Source: Henningerozyma blattae CBS 6284 (lineage: Eukaryota; Ascomycota; Saccharomycetes; Saccharomycetales; Saccharomycetaceae). From it: DNA of 64,000 nt. The notes under the pieces are model-generated. The model worked only from the letters and a program-made list of their open reading frames with translations, had not been told where the DNA came from and searched no databases. The stretch is from positions 1-64,000 of the forward strand of contig NC_020190.1 of the NCBI RefSeq assembly GCF_000315915.1, written 5' to 3'. A program made the position numbers and the translations under genes. This document shows, one piece after another, positions 10,892 through 21,141 of this stretch (position 1 is the stretch's first letter; the number at the start of each line of letters is the position of its first letter).

Positions 10892-12925
10892 ATGCAATTG
10901 AATATTATTTTTTCAGTCCTATTACTTTGTTACAAAGTTGATTTTATTAATGCAATTGTAATCCCTAAACATCACCATTGGGATGATAAGTATGGAGGTC
11001 ATGACCATTATAAACATCATGATTATGACGATGATTATGGTGATGAGGAAGATGATTGTTCCACTACTTTGCTTTTTTCTACTACAGACTGTTACGAAAC
11101 TAAAGAAGATACAAGTACTTCATGCTTAACAACCACAGATACACGTACTACTTATACTCCAGTTACTTCTCCCACCTCTGATTGTGAAGAGACTACCTCA
11201 ACTGAAAGTTGTACGTCATCTACAACTTCAAAAGTTTGCACATTTTCTGATTCAACCACTACTTATACTTCAGAGTGCTGCACTACTTATTCAGCATCAA
11301 GTTGTTCTACATCTTCAGAATCAACTTGCACTACCTCTTCAAAATCAAGCTGTTCAAGTGGTATTTGTACTGTTTCAGATTCTACAACAACTTATACTAC
11401 AGATTGCCCAACTACTACAACTACAACTACTACCCAGCCAAGTAGTTCATCCTCTGGTAAAGTTTGTACCTATTCTGATTCAACCACCACCTACACTTCT
11501 GATTGTAAAACAATTGATGCTAGTAGTACCAGCACTTCAAAATCCTCTACTTCTTCTAAATCATCCACCACTTCTGATTGTAAAACAATTGATGCTAGTA
11601 GTACCAGCACTTCAAAATCCTCTACTTCTTCTAAATCATCCACCACTTCTGATTGTAAAACAATTGATGCTAGTAGTACCAGCACTTCAAAATCCTCTAC
11701 TTCTTCTAAATCATCCACCACTTCTGATTGTAAAACAATTGATGCTAGTAGTACCAGCACTTCAAAATCCTTTACTTCTTCTGAATCATCCACCATTTCT
11801 TCTGAATCGTCTACTACTTCCTCTGAATCATCTACTACTTCCTCTGAGCCATCTACTACTTCCTCTGAATCATCAACCACTTCCTCTGAATCGTCTACTA
11901 CTTCCTCTGAATCATCTACTACTTCCTCTGAATCATCAACCACTTCCTCTGAATCGTCTACTACTTCAAACATTTGTACCTTTTCTGACTCTACAACAAC
12001 CTATACTTCAGAATGTAGAACACTTGATCCAACTAGCGTACTTCCCTCTACATCTTCAACAACTACTTCCTCTGAGCCATCTACTACTTCCTCTGAATCA
12101 TCAACCACTTCCTCTGAATCATCAACCACTTCCTCTGAATCATCTACTACTTCCTCTGAATCATCTACTACTTCCTCTGAATCATCTACTACTTCCTCTG
12201 AATCATCTACTACTTCCTCTGAGCCATCTACTACTTCCTCTGAATCATCAACCACTTCCTCTGAATCATCAACCACTTCCTCTGAATCATCTACTACTTC
12301 CTCTGAGCCATCTACTACTTCCTCTGAATCATCAACCACTTCCTCTGAATCATCTACTACTTCCTCTGAGCCATCTACTACTTCCTCTGAATCATCAACC
12401 ACTTCCTCTGAATCGTCTACTACTTCAAACATTTGTACCTTTTCTGACTCTACAACAACCTATACTTCAGAATGTAGAACACTTGATCCAACTAGCGTAC
12501 TTCCCTCTACATCTTCAACAACTTCAAACATTTGTACTTTTTCTGACTCTACAACAACCTATACTTCAGAATGTTCCACCTCCTCCGATACAACTACTAC
12601 AACAACTACAACTGACACAACTTTCTCAACTACAACTATTTTCTCAACACTTGATCCACATATAACTATAACAACATATGTAGACGAATTTACCACTTTA
12701 ACTACAACTGTTAGTGACTGTACCACATTTATTTCATGCAGTTCTTCTTCGTCTATCACGCCAGAAACCACAGTTAATGTTGTTAAACGCCATGGATTAT
12801 GTACTTCACATACAAAGGAATGTGATTGTGTCCCAACTCCTACCACGATTACTACAAAAACATGTATGAAATCTTCTTCAAACCCCTGTGCTACTCGTTC
12901 ATATCTGCCAATAATTACATTATAA
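10892..12925 (+). CDS. Secreted Ser/Thr-rich repeat protein with C-x12-C loops
   Basis: This is a 677-residue secreted mucin-like protein. A signal peptide covers about residues 1-21. It is followed by a His/Asp-rich patch (HHHWDDK, HDHYKHHDYDDDYGDEEDD) that could bind metal. The body is Ser/Thr-rich. A 14-residue module, C-T-[FVY]-S-D-S-T-T-T-Y-T-[ST]-[ED]-C, occurs six times. Four exact 25-residue units (75 bp each, starting at 11501, 11576, 11651 and 11726) and long arrays of SSESSTT/SSEPSTT lie between them. Near the C-terminus a dibasic VVKR precedes a 44-residue tail with five cysteines. There is no hydrophobic GPI-anchor tail, unlike flocculins and the FIG2-like protein at 53864, so the protein is either released or covalently attached to the wall in another way. 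The family is not recognised. Confidence 0.8.
   Translation: MQLNIIFSVLLLCYKVDFINAIVIPKHHHWDDKYGGHDHYKHHDYDDDYGDEEDDCSTTLLFSTTDCYETKEDTSTSCLTTTDTRTTYTPVTSPTSDCEETTSTESCTSSTTSKVCTFSDSTTTYTSECCTTYSASSCSTSSESTCTTSSKSSCSSGICTVSDSTTTYTTDCPTTTTTTTTQPSSSSSGKVCTYSDSTTTYTSDCKTIDASSTSTSKSSTSSKSSTTSDCKTIDASSTSTSKSSTSSKSSTTSDCKTIDASSTSTSKSSTSSKSSTTSDCKTIDASSTSTSKSFTSSESSTISSESSTTSSESSTTSSEPSTTSSESSTTSSESSTTSSESSTTSSESSTTSSESSTTSNICTFSDSTTTYTSECRTLDPTSVLPSTSSTTTSSEPSTTSSESSTTSSESSTTSSESSTTSSESSTTSSESSTTSSESSTTSSEPSTTSSESSTTSSESSTTSSESSTTSSEPSTTSSESSTTSSESSTTSSEPSTTSSESSTTSSESSTTSNICTFSDSTTTYTSECRTLDPTSVLPSTSSTTSNICTFSDSTTTYTSECSTSSDTTTTTTTTDTTFSTTTIFSTLDPHITITTYVDEFTTLTTTVSDCTTFISCSSSSSITPETTVNVVKRHGLCTSHTKECDCVPTPTTITTKTCMKSSSNPCATRSYLPIITL
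11501..11800 (+). repeat. Four 75-bp tandem repeats in the secreted-protein gene
   Basis: Units begin GATTGTAAAACAATTGATGC at 11501, 11576, 11651 and 11726. The first three are essentially identical and the fourth diverges at its end. This indicates recent expansion by unequal exchange or replication slippage. Confidence 0.9.
11801..12430 (+). repeat. Ser/Glu/Thr-coding minisatellite, two blocks
   Basis: Tandem 21-bp units encode SSES-STT or SSEP-STT in two blocks, 11801-11960 and about 12064-12425. They are separated by one copy of the Cys module plus a linker (LDPTSVLPSTSS). That module and linker are repeated nearly identically at about 11967-12058 and 12429-12520, so the whole cassette was duplicated. 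Confidence 0.85.
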
Positions 12926-13470
12926 TATAGCAACTTTTTTATATGATTTTTCAGTTCTTTTTTCCTGCTTACTTTAATTCTTTTTCTTGTCTAATAATTT
13001 AACGTTTAACCCTTTTTTTTGGTTATAAATTTTTTACTTATAATATTTTCTATTTTATTAAATAAATATATCTATTTGTAAGTGTGTGTATGTTTATAAT
13101 AGAAAGCTCACTAATATAGAAAAGATACATATATTTATTTTTTTAAAAAAAATATAAAAAATTATGATATTTAATTAATACTATTTAATATATAAATTAA
13201 AGTTACAGCGAGCGCTTGTATTTTATTTTTCTATTATTTATTTTTGTTTTTTGGATTATTTATTAGTGTCAGTTAACCAACTGTAATTATGAAAATAAAG
13301 TAACATTAAAAAGAATATTTTTGTCATAATAAGTAATGAATGAATTAATATACAGAATGTTGATGCAGTAGCCATTAATTTTTTATTGTTTGCGTCTCAT
13401 AAATCTATGAGAAGGATTAAAAAATATAATGGCAATTTGGATATAGTTAGGAGGAAATAAACTTTAGATT
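12926..13470. other. Convergent intergenic region
   Basis: This AT-rich stretch lies between the stop codons of two convergent genes. T-rich runs suitable for transcript ends on both strands are seen, and nothing else. Confidence 0.4.
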
Positions 13471-15807
13471 TTAATTTGATGATTTTCCTGTATAAACCTT
13501 TCGAGGAATCATATTGGAATCGGATGGAGTATCTGGAGTATCTGATTGAATGCTTGACTCATCATCAGTGCTATCTTGTTTTGATCCCATTTGGTATTGA
13601 GAGAAATGTTCAGTAATAACGTCTCTTGAATCATTTGAAGGGTTTCTATTATGAGATAGCATTAATTCGCGCCTTTCAGTTAGCTCTTTTTTCAATTTAG
13701 CCGCTTCAATAATTTCTTTTTCTTTTAATGCCTTTCTATTTTTCCCCCAATCACACAATTTCAAAACAAATGGGAATAAAAAGATATTAATGGCTATCCA
13801 GGCAATCAATACCCCATAATTTCTACCCATTTTATGTTTTGAAGCATTACATAATACAACTTTGAAAATTGAAATACAATTGTGTAATGGGAAACCATAA
13901 CCAAACCTGTAGAATTGATTGTTAAGAGCCAATGTGAAAAATGAAGAAGAAATGTTTAAAATAATGAAAAAAATGACCCATGGCATAATAAATCTTTGTT
14001 CGAATGTTAGGATTACTGATAGGACGTTTTCATTGGCACCTGCTAATGCTAACATTGTCAAATAACAAGACATCCAGTAAACAATAAACCCGCCTTTACC
14101 AAAAGCTTTTGTAAAATCTATTTGAAACATTGCAGCAATAGTGACCCAAATTAATGAAACTGAAAATAAAGTGGTCCATTGACAAACAATCCTAAAGACG
14201 ATAAATTCTGCAAATGTCAAATATTTTCTAATACTTTTATATAAACCAGCATGCAAGATGAATTGGAAAATAGTCATTAAAAGAGCAAATACTAAACCAA
14301 TTTCCATTGGTAAGAAAACACCCATATCATCGAAAGGTCTTGGATCATGAGAAGAAAACGTAGTAACACCATTTTCTGCTAAAAGAGTTTGATTTAAATC
14401 ATTAAAGATATTAATATTTGAATTTGAAATATTTTGTAATAAACTTGGATAAAATACTTTACTGTAATAATTTTGAAAAATAGCTTCAGCTTTTAAAAAG
14501 ATTGGAGTCATATTTGCACCCACACTTGTTGGATCTCTTTGAGCTTCAAACCATAATTGGAAAAATTTTGAAAATGAAAAAATATTTTCTTTTTGATTTT
14601 CTGGTAAGAAAGAATTTAATAAAGTTTGAGTAGAATTTGGTAAAATATTTAATGCAACCCAATATCTCTCTCTATGGATTTGATCATAAACATGATTTGT
14701 TATAATTTCTGTTAAATTGTCATAATCTTTATATTTTTGTAGTTTAAATTTTTCCATATAAGTGGTGGTATTAAAGATTCTATATCTTGCCTTATGAGCT
14801 TCTTCCAAAAAAGGAATAATATTGGTAGTTAATTTCATATTATTTGAATCAATAAAAGTATAATTTGGGTTAGTTTGAACTTCATCATTCCCTACTAATA
14901 TTAAGAAGTTAACAGTAGCTAAGTAGTAATCTCTTCTATAAAGGCATCCCCAAAATATAGGTAACACTATTGCCATGAATAAAACAACATAAAAGACATT
15001 TTTAGACCACCGTTGAAAGATTTTCCCCTTATGTGGGCTCAATCTTTGAAACATTGATTTTTCCTTTAAATCCAATTTCAATTGATTTTCAGTCTTGATC
15101 CTTTGGGCATCTGTGACTCCCAGTTCATCAATCTTCTCTTGCATTTCTCTTTCAGCATGTTTTTTAACTCTTGTTTGAACAGTAGTAAGAACATGAGATA
15201 ATGGTCTGAAACTAAGAGAATGTTTAACGGAACTTGAACTTGAATTTGATTGTTTTTTTGATACTACAAGATAATTGTTAGAAATTGGTGGATAAGTAGC
15301 ACAAGAGGTTGAATCTTGAATTTCTTGTGCATTTAAATTTGAGGTATCGAACTTAATATCATCTAAGGCTTGATCTGGAATTTTTTTTGAAGTACTAGAT
15401 TTTCTCTCATGGGTAATTGTACGGTATAATTTATTTCGTAGATCTGTAGCTTTTGATTTCACACTGGAAGCCTTGGATGCTATTTCATCAAAAGTTTGCT
15501 CTACTGTTCCATTATTTAATTCTATGTTATTTTGGTTGGTAGGATCATAACGGTAATTCTCTTCGAATGAATTGGAGGAAGATAAGGAGTCACAAGTTGA
15601 AGTGTTTATTATATGGATCATGCTTCCACTCATGCTATCCGTTACACCTGCACTATCAATACTATTATCATCATTAGAAGTATTATCATCATCGTCAGTA
15701 TTATTATTATTGGTAGTAGTGTTTGTATTTAGCAAATGAATACCTTGACTGATTCTTGATGCTTGTCTTTTCAAAATATTATCAACAGAGTTTAAATTTT
15801 CCTCCAT
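13471..15807 (-). CDS. SNG1-family membrane protein, copy 2 (DUF3533)
   Basis: This 778-residue protein is a paralogue of the gene at 7667-9634. It has the same architecture: a polar Ser/Asn-rich N-terminal region (about 265 residues), a first membrane segment at about 270-288 (VLPIFWG), a glycosylatable loop (IHRERYW, SFLPENQK) and a C-terminal five-segment bundle with GANENVLSVILTFE and SKHKMGRNYGVLIAW. The N-terminal tails are dissimilar except for a short IINTS-x-C-x-SL element near residue 66, which is also at residue 44 of copy 1. The C-terminal tail is about 70 residues longer than in copy 1, charged and Ser/Asp-rich. The pair is a local duplication now split by the secreted-protein gene. 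Confidence 0.88.
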   Translation of the reverse strand: MEENLNSVDNILKRQASRISQGIHLLNTNTTTNNNNTDDDDNTSNDDNSIDSAGVTDSMSGSMIHIINTSTCDSLSSSNSFEENYRYDPTNQNNIELNNGTVEQTFDEIASKASSVKSKATDLRNKLYRTITHERKSSTSKKIPDQALDDIKFDTSNLNAQEIQDSTSCATYPPISNNYLVVSKKQSNSSSSSVKHSLSFRPLSHVLTTVQTRVKKHAEREMQEKIDELGVTDAQRIKTENQLKLDLKEKSMFQRLSPHKGKIFQRWSKNVFYVVLFMAIVLPIFWGCLYRRDYYLATVNFLILVGNDEVQTNPNYTFIDSNNMKLTTNIIPFLEEAHKARYRIFNTTTYMEKFKLQKYKDYDNLTEIITNHVYDQIHRERYWVALNILPNSTQTLLNSFLPENQKENIFSFSKFFQLWFEAQRDPTSVGANMTPIFLKAEAIFQNYYSKVFYPSLLQNISNSNINIFNDLNQTLLAENGVTTFSSHDPRPFDDMGVFLPMEIGLVFALLMTIFQFILHAGLYKSIRKYLTFAEFIVFRIVCQWTTLFSVSLIWVTIAAMFQIDFTKAFGKGGFIVYWMSCYLTMLALAGANENVLSVILTFEQRFIMPWVIFFIILNISSSFFTLALNNQFYRFGYGFPLHNCISIFKVVLCNASKHKMGRNYGVLIAWIAINIFLFPFVLKLCDWGKNRKALKEKEIIEAAKLKKELTERRELMLSHNRNPSNDSRDVITEHFSQYQMGSKQDSTDDESSIQSDTPDTPSDSNMIPRKVYTGKSSN

Positions 15808-17101
15808 GGTCTATATGAATTATTTCTTTAAAAAGAGGTGAAGCTAAGTATTATTAAAAAGGTTTAGATTAAATTAAAAGAAGGATGTTTCGAATAAAGA
15901 ATAGAAAATAATGGAATATGAATGAAAATGTAATTAATACATAAGATAGATAAATTATTGAAAAAAATTTAATATCTAATAGTTAAATTATTATTTGTAT
16001 CAAGATAATGGTGAGAAGTTTCAAAACAAAATCAAACAAGTTCATTAAGCACACTCGGCCAAGGTATTTAATTTGTAAATATATATAATTATATAATACT
16101 CTGAGACTCAGATCTGATATGGCCTACCTAGGTCCTGTGACTTCTTTTAATATTTTCCCAATGATCGTTAAGGAATTTGCCACGTCCTTATTTACATTTG
16201 CATTTCCATGACACAATTACCTTAACATCATTTCTTTTGTGAAATTCTTGTGGCCATTCCTGAATGGAAAAACCATAATTTCTTCTTTTTCTTGATTTTC
16301 CTAATTCTGTCCGAAATTTCGAAGATCGGTTCATTCAATTGGCTGAGACTCCCCGCAGTGCCAGAGAAAACAAGTGCACATTTTCGGTTCATTCATTACA
16401 AATCAGGAAACAAGGCTTTCTTCTGCCTTAGCCACACTTACCAGATATGGACGAATTTGCGCTATCTGAAAGAGCCGAGGATAGTCATGTAATATTCGTA
16501 TTAGACTTATTTCCGTGGAGCATTATTTCCGCGGAATAAAGAACAAAGAACCGTAAATAATTCCGTTTTTACCTCTTATTTCCATTGTATTTATTAAATC
16601 AAAAAGGGAAAAATAGTATATGATATATAATATACAAAATGATATACAAAATGATATACGATACCAATGAAAAAAAAAAATTTAAGACAAAAATTAGGAA
16701 ATCTGGATATTATAGGTTTCGTGTTTAGCATGGGTAGGGCTTGGTAGGGTTTGGGTTAATTACCGGTATGTTTGACTTCCTGTTTTCTAAAGCTGAAAAA
16801 GAAACCTAGCATAAGAAACTATTTAAGACCTACTATCATAAAAAAAATAATGTAGCCCTTTTTACTTGTTAACTGGAATTTTGATCTACTTCTGCATAAA
16901 TATATACGTGAATATATATATATATATATATATATAAAGTAATTTGTCATTTCGCACGACCGTGTTGAATTTGAGTATGAAATTTCATTGGTATAACCCG
17001 GAAAATTTTAATTACGTTAAAAAAATCGATGCCCATAGGGAAATAAATAGATGTAAACTTTAACTGTAAAATAAAGCTATATATAATTAAAACTGTAAAA
17101 G
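15808..17101. other. Intergenic region between the SNG1-like gene and ESF2
   Basis: This is the boundary between the non-syntenic left end and the conserved gene block. An (AT)n run lies at about 16914-16935, and GATATACAAAAT-like units recur at 16629-16655. A frame at 16250-16492 has no ATG start and is not called. An RRPE-like GGAAAATTTTAAT lies near 17000 upstream of ESF2. Confidence 0.4.
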
Positions 17102-17998
17102 ATGAGTGATATTGATGATTTTATTTCAGATGATGAAGATCAACATAAAAATGTTTTGATCACTTCCAAAAAAAGCAAATCAATTAAATCATTTGATTCC
17201 GATGATGAAGATATACAGGTTGATGATGATATAGAGAATGAAGATCAGAAGGAAGATGGCAATGCAGATGATACTGAAAATGGTAATGAGAATGATAGCA
17301 AAAAAGACCTACCTAAGGAAACAAAGCTATCAAAGATTGACCGTTTAGCCAAACTAAGGTCCAACAAAAAGAAAAAACACAAGACAGGTGTCATATATTT
17401 CTCATCCATCCCTCCATATATGAAACCAGCAAAGATGAGACAAATTTTGACAAGATTCGGTGAAATAGATAGATTATATTTGAAACGTGAAGATGACCAA
17501 AGATATAAATCTAGAATTAAATCGGGTGGTAATAAAAAAGTGAAGTATGATGAAGGTTGGGCTGAATTTATAAGGAAAAGAGATGCCAAATTGTGTGCAA
17601 TGACTTTGAATGGAAATATTATTGGAGGTAAGAAAGGTTCATTCTATCATGATGACATTTTAAACGTCAAATATTTGCCAGGTTTTAAGTGGGCAGATTT
17701 GACAGAACAAATAACAAGAGAAAACGATATTATACAAGCAAAGATGGAATTAGAAATGGCTCGTGCGACAAAGATAAATTCAGACTTTATTAGAAATGTG
17801 GAAAAAAGTAAGATGTTACAAAATATTAAATCTGCAAAACTAAAGAAAAATCTAAAAGAAGACACAACGGATGATAGTATGACGAGAAGAGATATAAAAC
17901 AAAACAAGGTAGCCACCAATAGAGCTGCAGCTCCAGAACATATCAAAAATAAAGGTACGTCAGAAGAAATGGATGGAGTTTTATCAAATCTTTTATAG
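17102..17998 (+). CDS. ESF2: Esf2/ABT1-type pre-rRNA processing factor
   Basis: This 298-residue protein belongs to the Esf2/ABT1 family; the S. cerevisiae protein has 316 residues. Esf2 is a nucleolar factor of the small-subunit processome that binds RNA and helps the helicase Dbp8 in 18S pre-rRNA processing. Residues 1-75 are very acidic (DDEDQ, DDDIENED). An RRM spans about 95-195, beginning TGVIYFSSIPPYMKP and containing GEIDRLYLKRED. A basic helical region follows. It has the same orientation and neighbour (NOG2) as YNR054C-YNR053C in S. cerevisiae. It marks the left edge of the conserved block; HOL1, the next gene in S. cerevisiae, is not here. Confidence 0.93.
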   Translation: MSDIDDFISDDEDQHKNVLITSKKSKSIKSFDSDDEDIQVDDDIENEDQKEDGNADDTENGNENDSKKDLPKETKLSKIDRLAKLRSNKKKKHKTGVIYFSSIPPYMKPAKMRQILTRFGEIDRLYLKREDDQRYKSRIKSGGNKKVKYDEGWAEFIRKRDAKLCAMTLNGNIIGGKKGSFYHDDILNVKYLPGFKWADLTEQITRENDIIQAKMELEMARATKINSDFIRNVEKSKMLQNIKSAKLKKNLKEDTTDDSMTRRDIKQNKVATNRAAAPEHIKNKGTSEEMDGVLSNLL

Positions 17999-18202
17999 AC
18001 TAATGTATGTAAGATCATCTAGATTAAGTAATCTTTCATTTATATACAATATATATTACCCTCATAGTGCTATTTTTTTTTATTTCCCATTCGAATCCCA
18101 GCCATCCCATTCCAAACCCCGAAAATTATTTCTAGTTCAAAAAATAAATTGAAAAAAAAAATAAAAAAAAAAAATAGACCGGAAAAATAAATACAGATTT
18201 TA

Positions 18203-18240
18203 CCGATGAGATGTGTTAGCGATGAGATGAAAATTTTTTT
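18203..18240 (+). promoter_or_regulatory. PAC and RRPE ribosome-biogenesis promoter elements
   Basis: A perfect PAC box GCGATGAGAT (18219-18228) is joined directly to an RRPE-type TGAAAATTTTTTT (18228-18240), with a second PAC-like CCGATGAGAT at 18205-18214. The set lies about 190 bp before the NOG2 start. In yeasts PAC (Dot6/Tod6) and RRPE (Stb3) together control ribosome-assembly genes, which fits the NOG2 product. The rest of the 430-bp intergenic region is A/T tracts. Confidence 0.8.
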
Positions 18241-18428
18241 TCTTTCTTCAAGAATTAAGCAATGCTTGGAATGTAATAATATCAATCAACTAACCAGTAT
18301 AAATATAACATTGAGTAAGATTTTTAGCAGGGTTCCTTTTTACAATCTTTCCCATAAAAAAAGTTTACTAATTTGATATTTTAGTTATTCTAATATAAAA
18401 AGAATACTAAAAAAATAAGCATATAACA

Positions 18429-20575
18429 ATGGGTAACGGTAAAAAGGAGAAACAAAGAAGAATCCGTCAAGGTGATACCAAAGATGGTAACCTTAGGGTC
18501 AAAGGTGAAAATTTCTATCGTGATACTAAAAGAGTCAAATTCTTAAATATGTATACTGATGGTAAAGAAATCAGAAATAAAAAAGGTGATTTGATTCGTG
18601 CTGCTCCATTGCAAAATAAAGATATTCCAACTGCAAGAGTCCAACCAGATCGTCGTTGGTTTGGTAATACAAGAGTTATCTCTCAGGATGCATTACAGCA
18701 TTTCAGAGGTGCTTTAGGTGATGTTCAAAAGGATACTTATCAGGTTTTATTGAGAAGAAATAAATTGCCAATGTCTCTTCTTGAAGAAAAAGATACTAGT
18801 GTATCCCCAGTATCCAGAATCCTGGATACCGAGACATTTTCTCAAACGTTTGGTCCTAAAGCTCAACGTAAGAAACCAAGAGTAGCTGCTTCAAGTCTAG
18901 AAGATTTAGTGAAAGCCACAGAAGAAGATAACAAGGTATTTGAAGATAAACAAGAATTAAGTACGACTCTAGGTTTGATGTCTAATCAAAGTGATGATAT
19001 GGATGGTTGGTCACAAGCAGCAAAAGAACATATTTTCAGTAAAGGTCAATCAAAACGTATTTGGAATGAATTGTATAAGGTTATTGATTCTTCTGATGTC
19101 GTAATTCATGTTTTAGATGCAAGAGATCCTTTAGGTACGCGTTGTAAATCTGTTGAAGAATATATGAAAAAAGAAACGCCACACAAACACCTAATATATG
19201 TTTTAAACAAATGTGATTTAGTTCCAACTTGGGTAGCAGTATGTTTTATTTGTCTTACTAACTTTTTTTTTATTATTTTACTTTTAATTCTTTTTTTAAC
19301 CTCCATGAATTTATTCTTTTACTAGGAAACAAAAGATAGTTTAATGTGAACCAAAACTCTTTGTCAGGGTGTATCTACAGTTTTTATGCTGAAATTCTTC
19401 AAAAGATATGTCTGTTACAGTCTTGGAAAATTAATACTATTCGCTGCGTTTCAAACCGTTTCGTTCTGAAACAATATCTGAATGCATTTTAGAAGGACAA
19501 CCTTTGTTTTAAAGGTATACCTTCGCCTTTTAGAATAGGAGGGATTTTATGAGTTGACATTATAACTGATATAGCTATTCTATATCCTTATACTATAATG
19601 TCGTAGTAAAAAACCCTACAACCTTCAAATAATACATTATTTTTGTTTTTTTTGGTATCCTAATTTAGAATAAAATTCATCCATATTGATTTTTGAATTA
19701 AATGTAAATAAAATGTAAAAGTTTTATTCCTTTAACACTTCTCTTAGAAACTCATTACTAACAATATACCTGTGAATTTCATTTATAGTACTTGCATTCA
19801 AGTATTAACAATGTAATCTTTACATCTAAAGTTTTTTTAGGCCGCTTGGGTTAAACATTTATCAAGTGAACGACCAACATTAGCTTTCCATGCATCTATT
19901 ACCAACTCTTTTGGTAAAGGTTCATTGATTCAACTATTACGTCAATTTTCACAATTACATCCTGAAAGAAAACAAATTTCAGTAGGTTTTATTGGTTATC
20001 CAAATACTGGTAAATCTTCGATTATTAATACTTTAAGAAAGAAGAAAGTTTGTCAAGTAGCACCAATTCCTGGTGAAACTAAGGTTTGGCAATATATTAC
20101 TTTGATGAAGAGAATATTTTTAATTGACTGTCCCGGTATTGTGCCACCATCATCAAAGGATACTGAAGAAGATATTTTATTTAGAGGTGTTGTTAGAGTG
20201 GAGCATGTTTCTCATCCAGAACAATATATTCCAGGTGTTTTAAGACGTTGTCAAAGAAAGCATTTGGAAAGAACGTACGAAATTTCAGGCTGGAAGGACT
20301 CTACTGAATTCATTGAAATTTTAGCTAGGAAACAAGGTAGATTACTGAAAGGTGGTGAGCCTGACGAATCTGGTGTTTCTAAGCAGATCTTGAATGATTT
20401 CAATAGAGGTAAAATTCCATGGTTTGTACCTCCACCAGAAAAGGTTAAGGATGAAGATTCACAAGACAAAACAACACAGAATAAAAAAAGAAGTGTTGCG
20501 GAAACTGAAACTGAAACTAGTGAATCAAAAGAAATACCCGTTGAATCTGCTAAGAAGCAGAAAACACATGCATAA
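18429..20575 (+). CDS. NOG2: Nog2 nucleolar GTPase (two exons)
   Basis: Exon 1 is 18429-19238 and exon 2 is 19841-20575; joined they give 514 residues (S. cerevisiae Nog2 has 486). Nog2 is a circularly permuted GTPase of pre-60S particles that acts before nuclear export. The permuted motif order is visible: G4 LNKCD near residue 260 at the end of exon 1, then FHASI (G5), GYPNTGKSS (G1, about 322) and DCPGI (G3, about 366) in exon 2. The N-terminal NOGCT region ([17 protein letters not shown]) is conserved. The splice junction falls exactly between codons (VA|AAWVKHL). If the intron is retained, exon 1 runs on for about 28 codons to a stop at 19325. The C-terminal tail is Lys/Glu-rich, with a possible nuclear localisation signal (KKQK). 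Confidence 0.96.
19239..19840 (+). other. NOG2 intron (602 nt)
   Basis: The 5' splice site is GTATGT at 19239, the branch point is a perfect TACTAAC at 19756-19762, and the 3' splice site is TTTTTTTAG ending at 19840. The branch-to-acceptor distance of about 78 nt is on the long side, and the poly-T tract just before the AG probably defines the acceptor. S. cerevisiae NOG2 has its intron at the same place. Confidence 0.93.
19345..19623 (+). ncRNA. snR191: Probable intronic H/ACA snoRNA snR191
   Basis: S. cerevisiae carries snR191 inside the NOG2 intron, where it guides two pseudouridines in 25S rRNA. Here the intron body between about 19345 and 19623 is less AT-biased than its flanks and can form stems (GTTTCA/TGAAAC near 19448-19476). 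It ends in CCCT-ACA-ACC with the ACA at 19618-19620, three bases before the inferred 3' end. The length of about 279 nt agrees with the known RNA (about 274). The 5' end is approximate, and I have not verified the guide pockets. Confidence 0.62.
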
Positions 20576-21141
20576 GTCATTTATTTTCATTTAATTTAAT
20601 TTTAATTTGACTCTACATTTTCCACTAAACTTCATTTTTTAATTTTATTCTTCATATTCTTTATATACTTCTTCCTACTTAAGGGGGATTTCACGCCATA
20701 AAATAAGCTATTAATCAACAATTGGGACACAATTCTCGATACTTTTATATAGCTTATTTCAAATTTTTGTAACATATACATAGAAAGTAATATAATCTGA
20801 ATAAACAGCCCTCTTGGTAAATAATTTTGCTTCTAGGATCCAAGATCTTATATGGATTATACTATTTTTTTACTTTGTCATTTTAAACGAAATATTCGCT
20901 GTTTTAATTTTTTTTTCGAAGTCGTAAAAATATTGAATGGCATTTCCCTACAGAGAATTCCTTTTTAGAGCGAAAGTTTCTGTGTAAAATAGAGACCATG
21001 TGTATTGAAAAGAAGAGTAAGGTTTAGTAGTTTGTTACTGCTACCTAATCTGTGGAGAAAATAACCAATTAAAAATAACGCGAAATCAATAAAGATTATC
21101 AGTAAACAGTTTACTATCATAGAAAAAATATCGAGTGTAAC
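20576..21141. other. Intergenic region NOG2-POP2
   Basis: It holds the NOG2 3' flank (T-rich) and the POP2 5' flank. No further gene or clear site is seen. Confidence 0.4.

Noticed and set aside
11184..12665. Long frame overlapping the secreted repeat gene on the same strand
   Set aside because: Its Leu/Pro/His composition is the shadow of Ser/Thr/Glu repeat codons in another frame. Only the main frame has a signal peptide.
16250..16492. 80-codon plus-strand frame upstream of ESF2
   Set aside because: It has no ATG at its start and no recognisable features.
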